From contig MKTU01000026.1 in NCBI GenBank assembly GCA_001898415.1, forward strand, positions 64,376 through 128,375: DNA of 64,000 bases. Direction: 5' to 3'. Below are positions 48,058-61,310 of this stretch, piece after piece. The notes below the pieces were generated by a model, which saw nothing but the letters and a program-made list of their open reading frames with translations, did no database searches and had not been told where the DNA came from. The DNA is from Rhodanobacter sp. 67-28 (GTDB taxonomy: Bacteria > Pseudomonadota > Gammaproteobacteria > Xanthomonadales > Rhodanobacteraceae). A program made the translations under genes and the position numbers. Each line of letters starts with the position of its first letter. Positions within the stretch are counted from its first letter, which is position 1.

Positions 48058-49061
48058 GCCGCCGCCCGGGTCAGGTCGCGGCCCTGCGCGTGGCGCTCCA
48101 GCAGGTCGGCGAAATCGGCCAGCTCGGGATAGCGGCGCGCCACCTCGATCACGTAGCGGTACACCTGCGGCACGTCCTTGAGATAGCCGCTCTTGCCGTC
48201 GCGGTACCACAGCCGATAAAACTGGCCCAGCACGCGCACGTGGCGATGCAGGCCGGTGAGATCGAACCAGCGCAGGAAACGCGCGGCGTCCACTGCCGCG
48301 TCGATCACGCCTGCGCGCAGCAGTCGCTGCCGGTACGACTCCACCCACGCCTCCACGCGATCGCCCGGCCAGGCGATGTAGGCATCGCGCAGCAGCGAGG
48401 CGAGGTCATAGGTGACCGGCCCGTGCAGCGCGCCCTGGAAATCGACGATGCCCGGGTTGTTCGCCTCCGTCAGCAGCAGGTTGCGGCTGTGGAAGTCGCG
48501 GTGCACGAAACAGCGCGGTTGCTCCAGCGCGTTGTGGACGATCAGGTCAAACGCCGCCTCCAGCACGTCCCATTCCCCGCAGGCCGGCGTGTGGCCGAGG
48601 TGGCGCTGCAGGAACCATTCGGGCATCACCTCCAGTCCGCTCACCAGCACCTGATGGCCGAACGGCGGCAGGTCGGCGGCGGCCACCCGCGTCTGTATCT
48701 TCAGCAGGGCGTCCATCGCATCGCCGTACAGGCGGTCGGCGCTGGTGTCGTTCAATGCATCGAGGTACAGCCGCGAGCCCAGGTCCTCGATCAGCAGGAA
48801 GCCCTGGTCGAGGTCGCGTGCATGCACTTGCGGCACGTGCAGGCCGGCGGCGGCCAGGCGCTCGCCAATGGCCAGCCACGGGCGCGGATCTTCGCGATCG
48901 GGCGGCGAATCCATCACGATCCAGCTTTGCCCGCCTTGCGTGGTGCGCCAGTAGCTGCGAAAGCTGGCATCGGCCGAGGCGCTGTCCAGCGTCAGCGTGG
49001 GGGTGTTCAGGGCTTTGCGGGCCCAGGCGAGACGGGCAGCGGCGCGATCGTGCGAAGTCAT
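48054..49061 (-). CDS. amgK: N-acetylmuramate/N-acetylglucosamine kinase
   Basis: AmgK phosphorylates MurNAc and GlcNAc at the anomeric carbon, feeding MurU. The 335-aa protein has an aminoglycoside-phosphotransferase fold: SFRSYWRTTQGGQSWIVMD as nucleotide region, LLIEDLGSRLY, the catalytic loop FVHRDFHSRNLLL and metal-binding IVDFQGALHGPVTYDLASLL. ATG 49061 (MTSHDRAAARLAW) gives the usual length; an upstream extension is not protein-like. It is the first gene of the amgK-murU pair and is divergent from the suf operon. Confidence 0.93.
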   Translation of the reverse strand: MTSHDRAAARLAWARKALNTPTLTLDSASADASFRSYWRTTQGGQSWIVMDSPPDREDPRPWLAIGERLAAAGLHVPQVHARDLDQGFLLIEDLGSRLYLDALNDTSADRLYGDAMDALLKIQTRVAAADLPPFGHQVLVSGLEVMPEWFLQRHLGHTPACGEWDVLEAAFDLIVHNALEQPRCFVHRDFHSRNLLLTEANNPGIVDFQGALHGPVTYDLASLLRDAYIAWPGDRVEAWVESYRQRLLRAGVIDAAVDAARFLRWFDLTGLHRHVRVLGQFYRLWYRDGKSGYLKDVPQVYRYVIEVARRYPELADFADLLERHAQGRDLTRAAA

Positions 49062-49227
49062 GGCCGCCAGCTTAGCGAGGCCGCCACGGCATGGCGACAC
49101 GGCCTCGCTGGATCGCTTCAGCCCGGACCCCGTGCGTGCGTGGGCGCGGCAGACACAGGCTGGTCTGCGCACACGACGAGGTGAAAGAGGCGGGCCTGGC
49201 TACCCTGCGCCGGTGGCGGCGGTCACG

Positions 49228-49256
49228 TTGACCGCGGCCGGCTTAATCAGTACCAT
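49228..49256 (+). promoter_or_regulatory. Candidate suf operon promoter
   Basis: TTGACC (49228-49233) and TACCAT (49251-49256) are 17 bp apart, about 38 bp upstream of the Rrf2-type regulator gene. A small dyad, ACCA-TTT-TGGT (49252-49262), overlaps the -10 and could be the operator for that regulator. This is read from sequence only. Confidence 0.45.
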
Positions 49257-49293
49257 TTTGGTCCCGATTCAAGCCCGGCCGATTCCGCCTGCC

Positions 49294-49748
49294 ATGCTTC
49301 GCGTCAGCCGCCTCACCGATTACGCCACCGTGGTGATGACCTGCATCGCCGCGCACCCGGCTGACGTGCTGAGCACCGCGCAGATCGCCGACGAGACGCG
49401 GCTCGAGCTGCCCACGGTCAGCAAGCTGCTCAAGGCGCTGGGCCACGCCGAACTGGTCGAGTCCTTCCGCGGCGTCAACGGCGGCTACCGGCTGGCCCGC
49501 CCGGCCAGCGAGATATCGCTGGCGGAAATCGTCGAGGCGCTGGAAGGCCCGATCGGCATGACCGAGTGCGGCGTGGGCGAAGGCCAGTGCGAACGCGAGG
49601 CGCAGTGCGGCGTGCGCGGCAGCTGGCAACGCATCAACAGCGTGCTGGACCAGACCCTGCGCGCGGTCAGCCTGGCCGACATGCTCAAGCCGCCGCCCGC
49701 GAAACGAAAAATCGCCGTCACCGTGAAAACCGGCGAGGCCATCACCGA

Positions 49749-49752
<4 letters not shown>
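49294..49752 (+). CDS. Rrf2-family SUF system regulator
   Basis: The 152-aa protein has an N-terminal winged helix ([52 protein letters not shown]) and a three-Cys cluster ([15 protein letters not shown], about 89-103) expected to bind a [2Fe-2S] cluster, as in IscR. It matches the regulator type found at the head of suf operons in xanthomonads and acts as an iron-sulfur sensor. ATG 49294 is taken. Its stop overlaps sufB (ATGA), so the regulator is cotranscribed with its targets. Confidence 0.93.
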
Positions 49753-51224
<1,472 letters not shown>

Positions 51225-51232
51225 TGCTTTTT

Positions 51233-51344
51233 CCTTCTCCTTCCGGGAGAAGGTGCCCGAAGGGCGGATGAGGGTACCGGCCTGCACGGATTTTTCCGCA
51301 AGCCCCGAACCCTCACCCCAACCCCTCTCCCGGTGGGAGAGGGG
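51233..51344. repeat. Paired REP (BIME-like) element between sufB and sufC
   Basis: The first hairpin is CCTTCTCC / GGAGAAGG (51233-51253). The second is a perfect CCCCTCTCCC / GGGAGAGGGG (51322-51344). GATGAGGGT and ACCCTCACC between them are also complementary, so the whole 112 bp folds as a nested structure. It includes GGTGCCCGAAGGGCGGATGA, a sequence type common in REP/BIME elements of pseudomonads and xanthomonads. Confidence 0.85.
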
Positions 51345-51363
51345 CTCAAGATCAGGAATCCTC

Positions 51364-52139
<776 letters not shown>

Positions 52140-52143
<4 letters not shown>

Positions 52144-53438
52144 ACCAGCCGGCATCGCTGCCGTTGGTCGCCTCGCTGCTGGATGCCCCGCTGCCGCCCA
52201 GCGGCATCGCCTGGCTGGATGCGGCGCGGCAGGAAAACCGCGCGGCGTTCGCCATCGGCGGTCTGCCCGACACGCGGGTGGAGGCATGGAAGTACACCGC
52301 ACTGCGCGGGCTCGGCCAGCGCCGCTTTACCCAGGGCGACGCCGCGGCGCAGACGCGCGCGGTGGAGGCATCGACTCTGGCATTGCCCGGTGTCTCGGGC
52401 GTTCGCCTGGTCTTCGTCAACGGGGCGTTCCGCGCCGATCTGTCGGCGGTGGATTCGCTGCCCGCCGGACTTTCGCTGCAACCGCTGTCGCAGGCCTTGC
52501 GGGGCGACGTCGAACCGCTGCGCTTCGCGCTGTCGCGCCACTACCGCGACATCGGCGACGCCTTCGCACAGATCAATGCCGCCAGTGCCGGTGATGGCGT
52601 GGTACTGCGCGTAGCCGCCCACGCCAGGATCGACCAGCCGGTGCAGCTGGTGTTCGTCGGCGCCGAGGCCGAACTGGCCTGGCATGTGCGCAATGTGATC
52701 GAACTGGGCGAGGGCGCCGAGCTGAGCCTGGTCGAACAGCATGCAAGCCGTGGCGACGCCGCGCAGTTGGCCACCGTGGTCAGCGACATCGAACTGCGCG
52801 ACGGTGCGCAGCTGCATCACGTCATGCTGCAGGATGCGGCGGCCGGCACCAATCTGATTCGACGCAGCAGCCTGCGCCTGCATGCGCGCGCGCAGGCTGC
52901 CCTGCACGTGCTGGAACTGGGTGGCGCGTTGGTACGCCACGACCTGCGTGCCGAGCTGATCGGCGACGGCGCACGGGTGCACACCCGCGGCGTGTTCATG
53001 CCGCATGGTCGCCAGCACATCGACACCCAGCTGGCGATCCGCCACCAGGCGCTGGACACCACCTCCACCTCGCACTGGCGCGGCGTCGCCAACGACCGCG
53101 CGCGCGGCGTGTTCCGCGGCGCGATCGTGGTGGCGCCCGGTGCCGACGGCAGCGACGCCAACCTCACCAACAAGAACCTGCTGCTGTCGCCGAGCGCCGA
53201 GATCGACACCAAGCCGGAGCTGGAAATCTATGCCGACGAAGTGCAGGCCGCGCACGGCGCCACGGTAGGCCAGCTCGACGAGCGTTCGCTGTTCTACCTG
53301 CGCTCGCGCGGCATTCCGCTCGCCGAGGCACGCGCACTGCTGACTGCCGCATTCTGCCGCGCGGTGCTGGACGACCTGCCGAACGTGGCCCTGCGCGAGC
53401 ATCTATCCACCTTGCTGGTCGCACAGCTTCCCGCTTGA
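52140..53438 (+). CDS. sufD: Fe-S assembly protein SufD
   Basis: SufD pairs with SufB in the scaffold and helps iron entry. The 432-aa protein has a helical N-terminal domain (WLDAARQENRAAFAIGGLPD, RVEAWKYTALRGL) and a beta-helix core (SHWRGVANDRARGVFRGAIV, NLLLSPSAEIDTKPELEIYA, HGATVGQLDERSLFYLRSRG). The His in AHGATVG is the expected conserved residue. ATG 52140 overlaps sufC (ATGA). sufS follows after 131 bp that contain two REP hairpins. Confidence 0.97.
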
Positions 53439-53452
53439 CGCTCCAGCTCCTG

Positions 53453-53548
53453 GGCCTGCCCGCAGGGGCAGGCCGGGAGGGGCGAGGCTCCTGGCCTGAA
53501 GATCAAGAGCGCACCCCAGCCCAACCCTCCCCTGCGAGCGGGGGAGGG
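53453..53548. repeat. REP hairpins between sufD and sufS
   Basis: GGCCTGCC / GGCAGGCC (53453-53474) and CCCTCCCC / GGGGAGGG (53525-53548) fill most of the sufD-sufS gap. The second hairpin is of the CCCTCTCC family seen between sufB and sufC. Confidence 0.75.
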
Positions 53549-53569
53549 AGCCCCAACCGGATTCTCCGA

Positions 53570-54814
53570 ATGAACGCACAAGCCAGCACACCGACCGTCT
53601 TCGACGTCCAGCGCATCCGCGCGGACTTCCCGTTGCTGTCGCGCACGGTGCACGGCAAGCCGCTGGTGTACTTCGACAGCGCCAACACCAGCCAGAAGCC
53701 GGTGTCGGTGATCGAGGCGGTGAACACCCACTATCGCGAACACAACGCCAACGTGTCGCGCGCGGTGCATCAGCTGGGCGAGGAGGCCACGGCGGCGTAT
53801 GAAGGCGCGCGCGACAAGCTCGCGCGGTTCATCCATGCCGGTTCGCGCGATGAGGTCATCCTCACCTCCGGCACCACCCAGGCCACCAACCTGGTCGCCT
53901 ACAGCCATGTGCTGCCGCAACTGAAGGCGGGCGACAGCATCCTCACCACGGTGATGGAGCACCACGCCAACATCGTGCCGTGGCAGCTGGTTGCCGCGCG
54001 CCGCGGCGCCACGGTGAAGGCCGCGCCGATCGACGAGCGCGGCGAGCTGATCGTGGAGAAGTACGTCGAGATGCTGACGCCGGAGGTGAAGCTGGCCTGC
54101 GTCACCCACGTTTCCAATGTGCTGGGCACGGTCAACCCGGTGCGCGAGATCGCGCGCGAATGCCGCAAGCGCGGCATCCCGCTGCTGGTCGACGGCTCGC
54201 AGGCGGTGCCGCACCGGCGGGTGGACGTGCAGGCGCTGGGCTGCGATTTCTACGCGCTGACCGGGCACAAGATGCTTGGCCCCACCGGCACCGGCGCGCT
54301 GTGGGCGAAGCGCGAACACCTGGAGGCGATGCCGCCGTTTTTCGGTGGCGGCGAGATGATCCGCGAGGTGAAGTTCTCCGGCACCACCTTCGCTGCGCCT
54401 CCGCACAAGTTCGAGGCCGGCACGCCGAACATCGCCGGCTTCGTCGGCCTGGCGGCGGCGATCGACTACTACGAGTCGGTCGGCTTCGCGGCGATCGAGG
54501 CATGGGAGCAGCAACTGCTGCATTACGCCACGGAACGCCTGCGCGAGATTCCCGGCCTGCGCATCATCGGCGAGGCGGCCGAGAAGGAGCCGGTGGTCTC
54601 GTTCCTGCTGGAAGGTGCGCAGGCCACCGATCTGGCGACCCTGCTCGACCTCGAAGGCGTCGCCGTGCGCTCCGGCCACCACTGCGCGCATCCGTTGATG
54701 CAGTTCCTCGGCGTGCCCGCCACCCTGCGTGCGTCGCTGGCGTTCTACAACACGCGCGAGGAGATCGACAGTTTCGTCGTCGCCCTGCTCAAGGTGCGCC
54801 GCCTGCTGCGCTGA
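53570..54814 (+). CDS. sufS: Cysteine desulfurase SufS
   Basis: SufS takes sulfur from cysteine for Fe-S cluster assembly. The 414-aa class V PLP enzyme has YFDSANTSQKPVSVIEAV, LTSGTTQATNLVAYS, VDGSQAVPHRRVDVQALG, TGHKMLGPTGTGALW with PLP-Lys234, and VRSGHHCAHPLMQFLG with sulfur-carrying Cys372. ATG 53570 (MNAQASTPTVFDVQRIR) is natural. No sufE or sufU activator is seen next to it, although SufS usually needs a partner. Confidence 0.97.
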   Translation: MNAQASTPTVFDVQRIRADFPLLSRTVHGKPLVYFDSANTSQKPVSVIEAVNTHYREHNANVSRAVHQLGEEATAAYEGARDKLARFIHAGSRDEVILTSGTTQATNLVAYSHVLPQLKAGDSILTTVMEHHANIVPWQLVAARRGATVKAAPIDERGELIVEKYVEMLTPEVKLACVTHVSNVLGTVNPVREIARECRKRGIPLLVDGSQAVPHRRVDVQALGCDFYALTGHKMLGPTGTGALWAKREHLEAMPPFFGGGEMIREVKFSGTTFAAPPHKFEAGTPNIAGFVGLAAAIDYYESVGFAAIEAWEQQLLHYATERLREIPGLRIIGEAAEKEPVVSFLLEGAQATDLATLLDLEGVAVRSGHHCAHPLMQFLGVPATLRASLAFYNTREEIDSFVVALLKVRRLLR

Positions 54815-54885
54815 AACGGCGGCGGCTTTCCTGCCGCCGCCACGGTCGGGCATCATGTGCGGCGGAGTCCCCATCGATCATCCCC

Positions 54886-55800
54886 ATGCTTGCCTCGTTG
54901 CCATCGTTCATCCGCGTGCCGCTGGCGCTGCTTGCGCTTGCACTCAACATCCTGTTGCACGTGGCTTTCATTTTCGCGTTCACCCTGCTCAAGCTGCTGC
55001 TGCCGGTACACGCGGTTCGGCAGGCCTGCTCACGCGCCCTGGTCGCCATCGCGGAAAGCTGGATCGGCGTCAACAATGTCCTGTTCGGCGTGTTCGCCCG
55101 CGTGCGCTGGCAGGTCGAGGGGCTGGCCGGGCTGCGTCGCGACGGCAACTACCTGGTGCTGTGCAACCACCAGAGCTGGGTGGATATCCCGGTGCTGCAG
55201 AAGGTGTTCAACCGGCGCATCCCGTTCCTGCGCTTTTTCCTCAAGCAGGAACTGATCTGGGTGCCCTTGCTCGGCCTGGCATGGTGGGCGCTGGATTTCC
55301 CCTTCATGAAGCGCTATTCGCGGCAGGCCCTGCTGCGCCACCCCGAGCTGCAGGGCAAGGACCGCGAGGCGACCCGTCGCGCCTGCGAGAAGTTCCGCCA
55401 CATGCCGGTGTCGGTGATGAACTTCGCCGAAGGCACGCGCTTCACGCCGGCCAAGCACGACGCGCAGCATTCGCCGTTTCGCTACCTGCTGCGGCCGAAA
55501 GCCGGCGGCGTGGCCTTCGTGCTCGATGCGATGGGCGAGGCGCTGCACGCGATCCTCGACGTCACCATCGTCTATCCGCATGGCCCATGCACCATTGCCG
55601 ACCTGATCGCCGGACGCGTGCGCGAAATTCGCGTGCATGTGCGTGAACGCCCGATCGGTCGCGAGCTGATCGGCAGCTACGACGAGGACGCGGCATTCCG
55701 CGGCCGGGTCAAGGCATGGATGAACGACTTGTGGCACGAGAAGGACGCCCAGGCGGCGCGCATGCAGCTGTCGCCCGATGCCGGATCGAGAGGAGACTGA
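54886..55800 (+). CDS. Lysophospholipid acyltransferase-like protein (PlsC/YihG type)
   Basis: The 304-aa protein has an N-terminal membrane segment (about 12-41: PLALLALALNILLHVAFIFA) and a PlsC acyltransferase domain with LCNHQSWVDIPVLQ (HxxxxD motif), FPFMKRYSRQ and NFAEGTRFTPAKHD (EGTR motif). The longer form with the F-A-E-G-T-R-F-T motif matches the YihG subfamily, which acylates lysophosphatidic acid or similar lipids. ATG 54886 begins just before the helix. It lies 71 bp after sufS and 1 bp before the reductase gene, so it is probably in the suf transcript. Confidence 0.88.
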   Translation: MLASLPSFIRVPLALLALALNILLHVAFIFAFTLLKLLLPVHAVRQACSRALVAIAESWIGVNNVLFGVFARVRWQVEGLAGLRRDGNYLVLCNHQSWVDIPVLQKVFNRRIPFLRFFLKQELIWVPLLGLAWWALDFPFMKRYSRQALLRHPELQGKDREATRRACEKFRHMPVSVMNFAEGTRFTPAKHDAQHSPFRYLLRPKAGGVAFVLDAMGEALHAILDVTIVYPHGPCTIADLIAGRVREIRVHVRERPIGRELIGSYDEDAAFRGRVKAWMNDLWHEKDAQAARMQLSPDAGSRGD

Positions 55801-55801
55801 A

Positions 55802-56737
55802 ATGCGTGTGCTGGTCGTGGGCGCCGGGGCTACCGGCGGCTATTTTGGCGGCCGCCTGCTGCAGCACGGGCGCGATGTGACCTTCCTGGTGCGTGAGGGC
55901 CGCGCGCGGCAGCTGGCGCAGCACGGCCTGGTCATCCGCAGCGCGGCCGGCGACGTCGACCTGCCCGCACCGCCGACCGTGCTGGCAAGTGCACTGTGCG
56001 AGCCGTTCGACCTGATTCTGCTCAGCTGCAAGGCCTACGGCCTGGAGCAGGCGATGGCCGACATCGCTCCGGCCGTGGGCGAGCGCACCACCGTGCTGCC
56101 ATTGCTCAACGGCATGCGCCATCTCGACCTGCTGGATCACCGCTTCGGTGCCGAGCGCATCTTCGGCGGCCAATGCGCCATTTCCGCCACGCTCGACGCG
56201 CAAGGAGCCGTGCAGCATCTCAACCGGCTTCACAGCCTCACCTTCGGCGAGCGCGACGGCAGCGCGTCCGCGCGCATGCAGGCGATCACCGGAATGCTGG
56301 GTCAGGCCGGTTTCGACGCGCGACCCAGCGACGCGATCGTGCAGGAGATGTGGGACAAATGGTTTTTCCTGACCTCGCTGGCCGGCATCACCTGCCTGAT
56401 GCGCGGGGCGATCGGCGAGATCGAGGCCGCACCCGGCGGTCGCGCGGCGGCGCTCGCGCTGCTGGAGGAATGCCGCGCGACGGCGGCAGCGGCCGGCCAT
56501 GCTCCCCACGAGCGCGTGCTGGAACGGGCGCGCGGCATGCTGACGGAACCGGGGTCGCGCCTCGAAGCTTCCATGCTGCGCGACCTGCGCCAGGGCCATC
56601 CGATCGAGGCCGACCACGTGGTGGGCGACATGCTTGCGCGCGCGCGACAGGCGCAGTTGCCGGCCACGATGCTGGAACTCGTCCATGCGCACCTCAAGGT
56701 CTACGAGGCCCGTCGGCTGGCCACCCCGTCGGCATGA
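55802..56737 (+). CDS. Ketopantoate reductase family protein (ApbA/PanE)
   Basis: The 311-aa protein starts with the NADPH motif MRVLVVGAGATGGYFGGRLL and has LLSCKAYGLEQAM, LPLLNGMRHLDLL, the conserved Lys in MWDKWFFLTSLAGITCLMRG and SMLRDLRQGHPIEADHVVG with the conserved Asp and Glu. PanE reduces 2-dehydropantoate to pantoate in CoA synthesis. Many genomes have several ApbA/PanE paralogues, so the substrate is not certain here. GAGGAG precedes ATG 55802, 1 bp after the acyltransferase stop. Confidence 0.88.
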   Translation: MRVLVVGAGATGGYFGGRLLQHGRDVTFLVREGRARQLAQHGLVIRSAAGDVDLPAPPTVLASALCEPFDLILLSCKAYGLEQAMADIAPAVGERTTVLPLLNGMRHLDLLDHRFGAERIFGGQCAISATLDAQGAVQHLNRLHSLTFGERDGSASARMQAITGMLGQAGFDARPSDAIVQEMWDKWFFLTSLAGITCLMRGAIGEIEAAPGGRAAALALLEECRATAAAAGHAPHERVLERARGMLTEPGSRLEASMLRDLRQGHPIEADHVVGDMLARARQAQLPATMLELVHAHLKVYEARRLATPSA

Positions 56738-56804
56738 GTCGATCCGGCGTGCGCGCTTGCTGCAGATCATGGCCGGCCGGCACGTCGCGCATTACCATGC
56801 GCGG

Positions 56805-57356
56805 ATGACAGAGCCACGCGCCCCCGTCGCATTTCGCACCGCCCGCGCGGCGGACGTCCCTGCCATCGTCGCGCTGGTCGAATCGGCTTATCGCGGCGAA
56901 TCGGGCTTGCGCGGCTGGACCACCGAATCCCACCTGCTCGACGGCCAGCGCACCGACGCGGCCGATGTCGAGGCGTTGATCGCGCGGCCGGACAGCTGCG
57001 TGCTGCTGGCGTTCCGCGACGGTGCGCTGGTGGCGAGCTGCCACGTCGAGCGGCAAGCTGCGGCCGGCTATTTCGGCATGTTCGCGGTTGACCCGGCGGA
57101 GCAGGGCCACGGCCTGGGCAAGCAGGTGCTGGCCCAGGCCGAACGCATCGCGCGCGAACAGTGGCATTGCAGCGCGATGCGCATGACGGTGATCGTGCAG
57201 CGCGAGGAGCTGATCGCCTGGTATGGCCGGCGCGGCTACCGGCGCACCGGCGAACGGCAGCCGTTCCCGTACGGCAACGAGCGTTTCGGCATTCCGCGTC
57301 GCGCCGACCTGTGTTTCGAGGTGCTGGTCAAGGAGTTCACCGAGGTGCTTGCATGA
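56805..57356 (+). CDS. GNAT-family N-acetyltransferase
   Basis: The 183-aa protein has a GNAT fold: FRTARAADVPAIVALVESAY at the N-terminus, the acetyl-CoA loop MFAVDPAEQGHGLGKQVL (about 82-99) and IAWYGRRGYRRTGERQPFPY near the C-terminus. The acceptor substrate is unknown. ATG 56805 is taken. The stop overlaps the Rieske gene by 4 bp (ATGA), so the two are translated together. Confidence 0.88.
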   Translation: MTEPRAPVAFRTARAADVPAIVALVESAYRGESGLRGWTTESHLLDGQRTDAADVEALIARPDSCVLLAFRDGALVASCHVERQAAAGYFGMFAVDPAEQGHGLGKQVLAQAERIAREQWHCSAMRMTVIVQREELIAWYGRRGYRRTGERQPFPYGNERFGIPRRADLCFEVLVKEFTEVLA

Positions 57357-57667
57357 ACGGATGGATCAGGGTCGGCACGCGCAGCGATTTCCTGCCCGGC
57401 GAATACAAGGTGGTGTGGGACGGCGACACGTCGATCGCCGTGTACAACATCGACGGCGCGCTGTATGCGGTCGAGGACACCTGCACCCACGATGGCGGCG
57501 AACTGGCTGGCGGCGAAGTGTTCGGATTCGAGGTGGAATGCCCGCGCCACGGCGCGCGCTTCGACCTGCGCACCGGTGCGGTGACCAGGCCGCCGGCGTA
57601 TGTCCCGATCGCCAGCTTTCCGGTGCGCGAGGAAGACGGCGCGATCTGGACGCGCGACGACCGCTGA
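57353..57667 (+). CDS. Rieske-type [2Fe-2S] ferredoxin
   Basis: The 104-aa protein is a stand-alone Rieske domain: the cluster ligands are in DTCTHDGGEL (about 40-49) and ECPRHGARFDLRTGAV (about 61-76). It resembles the ferredoxin components of non-haem oxygenases. Small Rieske ferredoxins of this type are found next to suf genes in several gammaproteobacteria, where they may be clients or helpers of cluster assembly. ATG 57353 overlaps the GNAT gene. It is the last gene of the suf-led group; the next gene is convergent. Confidence 0.9.
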   Translation: MNGWIRVGTRSDFLPGEYKVVWDGDTSIAVYNIDGALYAVEDTCTHDGGELAGGEVFGFEVECPRHGARFDLRTGAVTRPPAYVPIASFPVREEDGAIWTRDDR

Positions 57668-57676
57668 CTTCGCGCG

Positions 57677-58225
57677 TCAGCCGCCTTGTTGGCAGCGCGC
57701 GGCCTGTGCGGCTGTGGCCGGCGCGCCGCGCACCCGGCCGGCATTGGACACCACCACGCTGAGCGCCTGGCTGTCCCGCCCCGGCTCGCAGAACAGCAAG
57801 GTCAGGTTGCTGCCGCCGGCACTGCCGTCAGGCTGGAAACGCACCTCGTGGCGGCCATTGCTGCTGGTGATGCGCAGACCCAGGTCGTAGGCTGCCCCGG
57901 TGCGGTCGGGTTGGCCATCGGGCTGGTGATCGCCGTCGAGGTCCTGTCCGAGCAGCCAGCCGTGTTCCCAGCGGTTGTCTTCGCTGCATCGGCTGCCATC
58001 CGCACTGGGGCAGAACAGCGTGCGTTTGCCGGTGATCGCCGCGGTGCTGCGCGTGTGTCGCAAGGCGGCGATGAAGTCGCTTTGCGCCGCCTGCAGTCGA
58101 TTGCGGCTCAACGCATGGTGCAGCGGCGGCAACGCGATGCCGGTCAGAATGCCGGCGATGGCCAGTACCATGACTTGTTCGATCAGGCTGAAACCGCGGT
58201 TCGCTTTCCATGGCGTCGTCGTCAT
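57677..58225 (-). CDS. FimT/GspH-family type IV pilin-like protein
   Basis: The 182-aa protein has a prepilin signature, NRGFSLIEQVMVLAIAGIL (cleavage after Gly, Phe at +1, Glu at +5), followed by a GspH domain with DFIAALRHTRSTAAITGKR and a C-terminal pair of cysteines (CEPGR near 150, CQQGG at the end). FimT/GspH proteins are minor pilins; FimT in xanthomonads and relatives can bind DNA during uptake. It is single, with no other pilus genes in the window. ATG 58225 gives a 10-residue leader, typical of type IV prepilins. Confidence 0.9.
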   Translation of the reverse strand: MTTTPWKANRGFSLIEQVMVLAIAGILTGIALPPLHHALSRNRLQAAQSDFIAALRHTRSTAAITGKRTLFCPSADGSRCSEDNRWEHGWLLGQDLDGDHQPDGQPDRTGAAYDLGLRITSSNGRHEVRFQPDGSAGGSNLTLLFCEPGRDSQALSVVVSNAGRVRGAPATAAQAARCQQGG

Positions 58226-58376
58226 CTCGCATCCTGCGCTGTGCCGGAACCGGCATGCTAGGACGATGGCCCGTGCCAGCCAGCAGCCCGATGCCGCCCG
58301 CGGCGTCGGACTCTGCTGACGCGGCATGTCAGCAGGCCGGATTTAAAATGTGCCGTCCCGCCCACATCTGCAGCTG

Positions 58377-60398
<2,022 letters not shown>

Positions 60399-60414
60399 GC
60401 CGGGCGGCGGGATA

Positions 60415-60443
60415 TTGTCGGGCGCCGCCGGCTCCCGTATACT
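60415..60443 (+). promoter_or_regulatory. tRNA-Val promoter
   Basis: TTGTCG (60415-60420) and TATACT (60438-60443) are exactly 17 bp apart. The start would lie about 24 bp before the mature tRNA. A GC-rich stretch (GCGCGG) follows the -10, as expected for a stringently controlled discriminator. Confidence 0.75.
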
Positions 60444-60473
60444 GCGCGGCTCGCACGGCCTGGCCGTGGCGAC

Positions 60474-60548
60474 GGGCGGTTAGCTCAGCGGTAGAGCACT
60501 ACCTTGACATGGTAGGGGTCACAAGTTCGATCCTTGTACCGCCCACCA
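60474..60548 (+). tRNA. tRNA-Val (GAC)
   Basis: This is a 75-nt cloverleaf with encoded CCA. The acceptor GGGCGGT pairs with ACCGCCC, the D-arm is GCTCAGCGGTAGAGC, and the anticodon stem CTACC / GGTAG has loop TTGACAT giving anticodon GAC. The T-arm has AGTTCGATCC. Its 3' end is a common integration site type, and a type VI secretion cluster begins 760 bp downstream. Confidence 0.97.
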
Positions 60549-60580
60549 ATTCCATGATCCACCGATCGAGTGGAACCGAG

Positions 60581-60609
60581 AGGGGAATCCGGCCAGGGTT
60601 CCCCTTTTT
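60581..60609 (+). terminator. Terminator after tRNA-Val
   Basis: AGGGGAA (60581-60587) pairs with TTCCCCT (60599-60605), with further CC/GG pairing inside, followed by TTTTT. It lies 33 bp after the tRNA 3' end. Confidence 0.8.
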
Positions 60610-61310
60610 CGTGGGGCGACGGCGCGCTCGTCGCTGGCCGCGCGGCCATCTGATTCGTTCGCCGAACACGTTCGCGTCCGCTGCGCGTGCCCTCGCCGGC
60701 CGCGCGATTCGATGCCCTCTCGCCGCTCCCTCGCGGATCGGCGGAATTCCGTCGATTCAGCTTGCAGCAATCTCTTCACGGATGTAGATTGCCCGGACGG
60801 TCGATCGTACTCCGGCTGCCAGCGATCTTCGGGTCCGGGCGCGCCGTGAGGCGACGAGGAGATCGGGCACGCAGCTACGCCAAGTCCAACGCCGAGGTGG
60901 GGTGGTCATCGGTTTCGACGTGCGACGGCGGGATGTGGTGCTTCAGTAAAGTCGGATGGTGTGCCGAGACGTTGCATGCGTCGCGGCGCATGTCATGCCG
61001 CCACTGCCGAACCGCCGGGGGGAACGAAGGGGACGTATGGACTTGCGTGCACAGTCGCCATCGGAATCGTGCCTTGCTCCCGTACGTCGACGCGGTTCGC
61101 GCGGGCGCGTTGCCGTGTCGCCCGATCTTTCTGCCGATCGCCAATGCCGCGCGCACGATGTCTCGGTCACGACCGTGCAAGGTCGCCGCCGCGTCTGCGC
61201 ACCTGCCTTCAATGACTTTTCGTTCCGTTGCCGCCGGGCTGGTCCCGGCCGCGCCGGGGCGGATGAATGCTGCATCTCGAAAACCCAAGCATGCCCACCG
61301 GGAGAGTCGC
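60610..61310. other. 701-bp stretch with no convincing gene
   Basis: Open frames exist on both strands but are Arg/Ser/Cys-rich, lack ribosome sites and have no recognisable motifs. The frame running into tssB is the longest and looks equally unlike protein. I found no sigma-54 -24/-12 pair and no IS remnant. It may be a long T6SS leader, decayed sequence at an island edge, or host a small RNA; nothing in the sequence decides. Confidence 0.5.

Noticed and set aside
58226-58376. LexA operator upstream of uvrB
   Set aside because: No CTG-N10-CAG or xanthomonad-type LexA box with acceptable match; only a CTGAC..GTCAG partial dyad.
60687-61310. In-frame upstream extension of tssB
   Set aside because: Extension residues are Arg/Ser/Cys-rich and unlike TssB, and GGGAGA plus ATG 61311 gives the normal TssB length.
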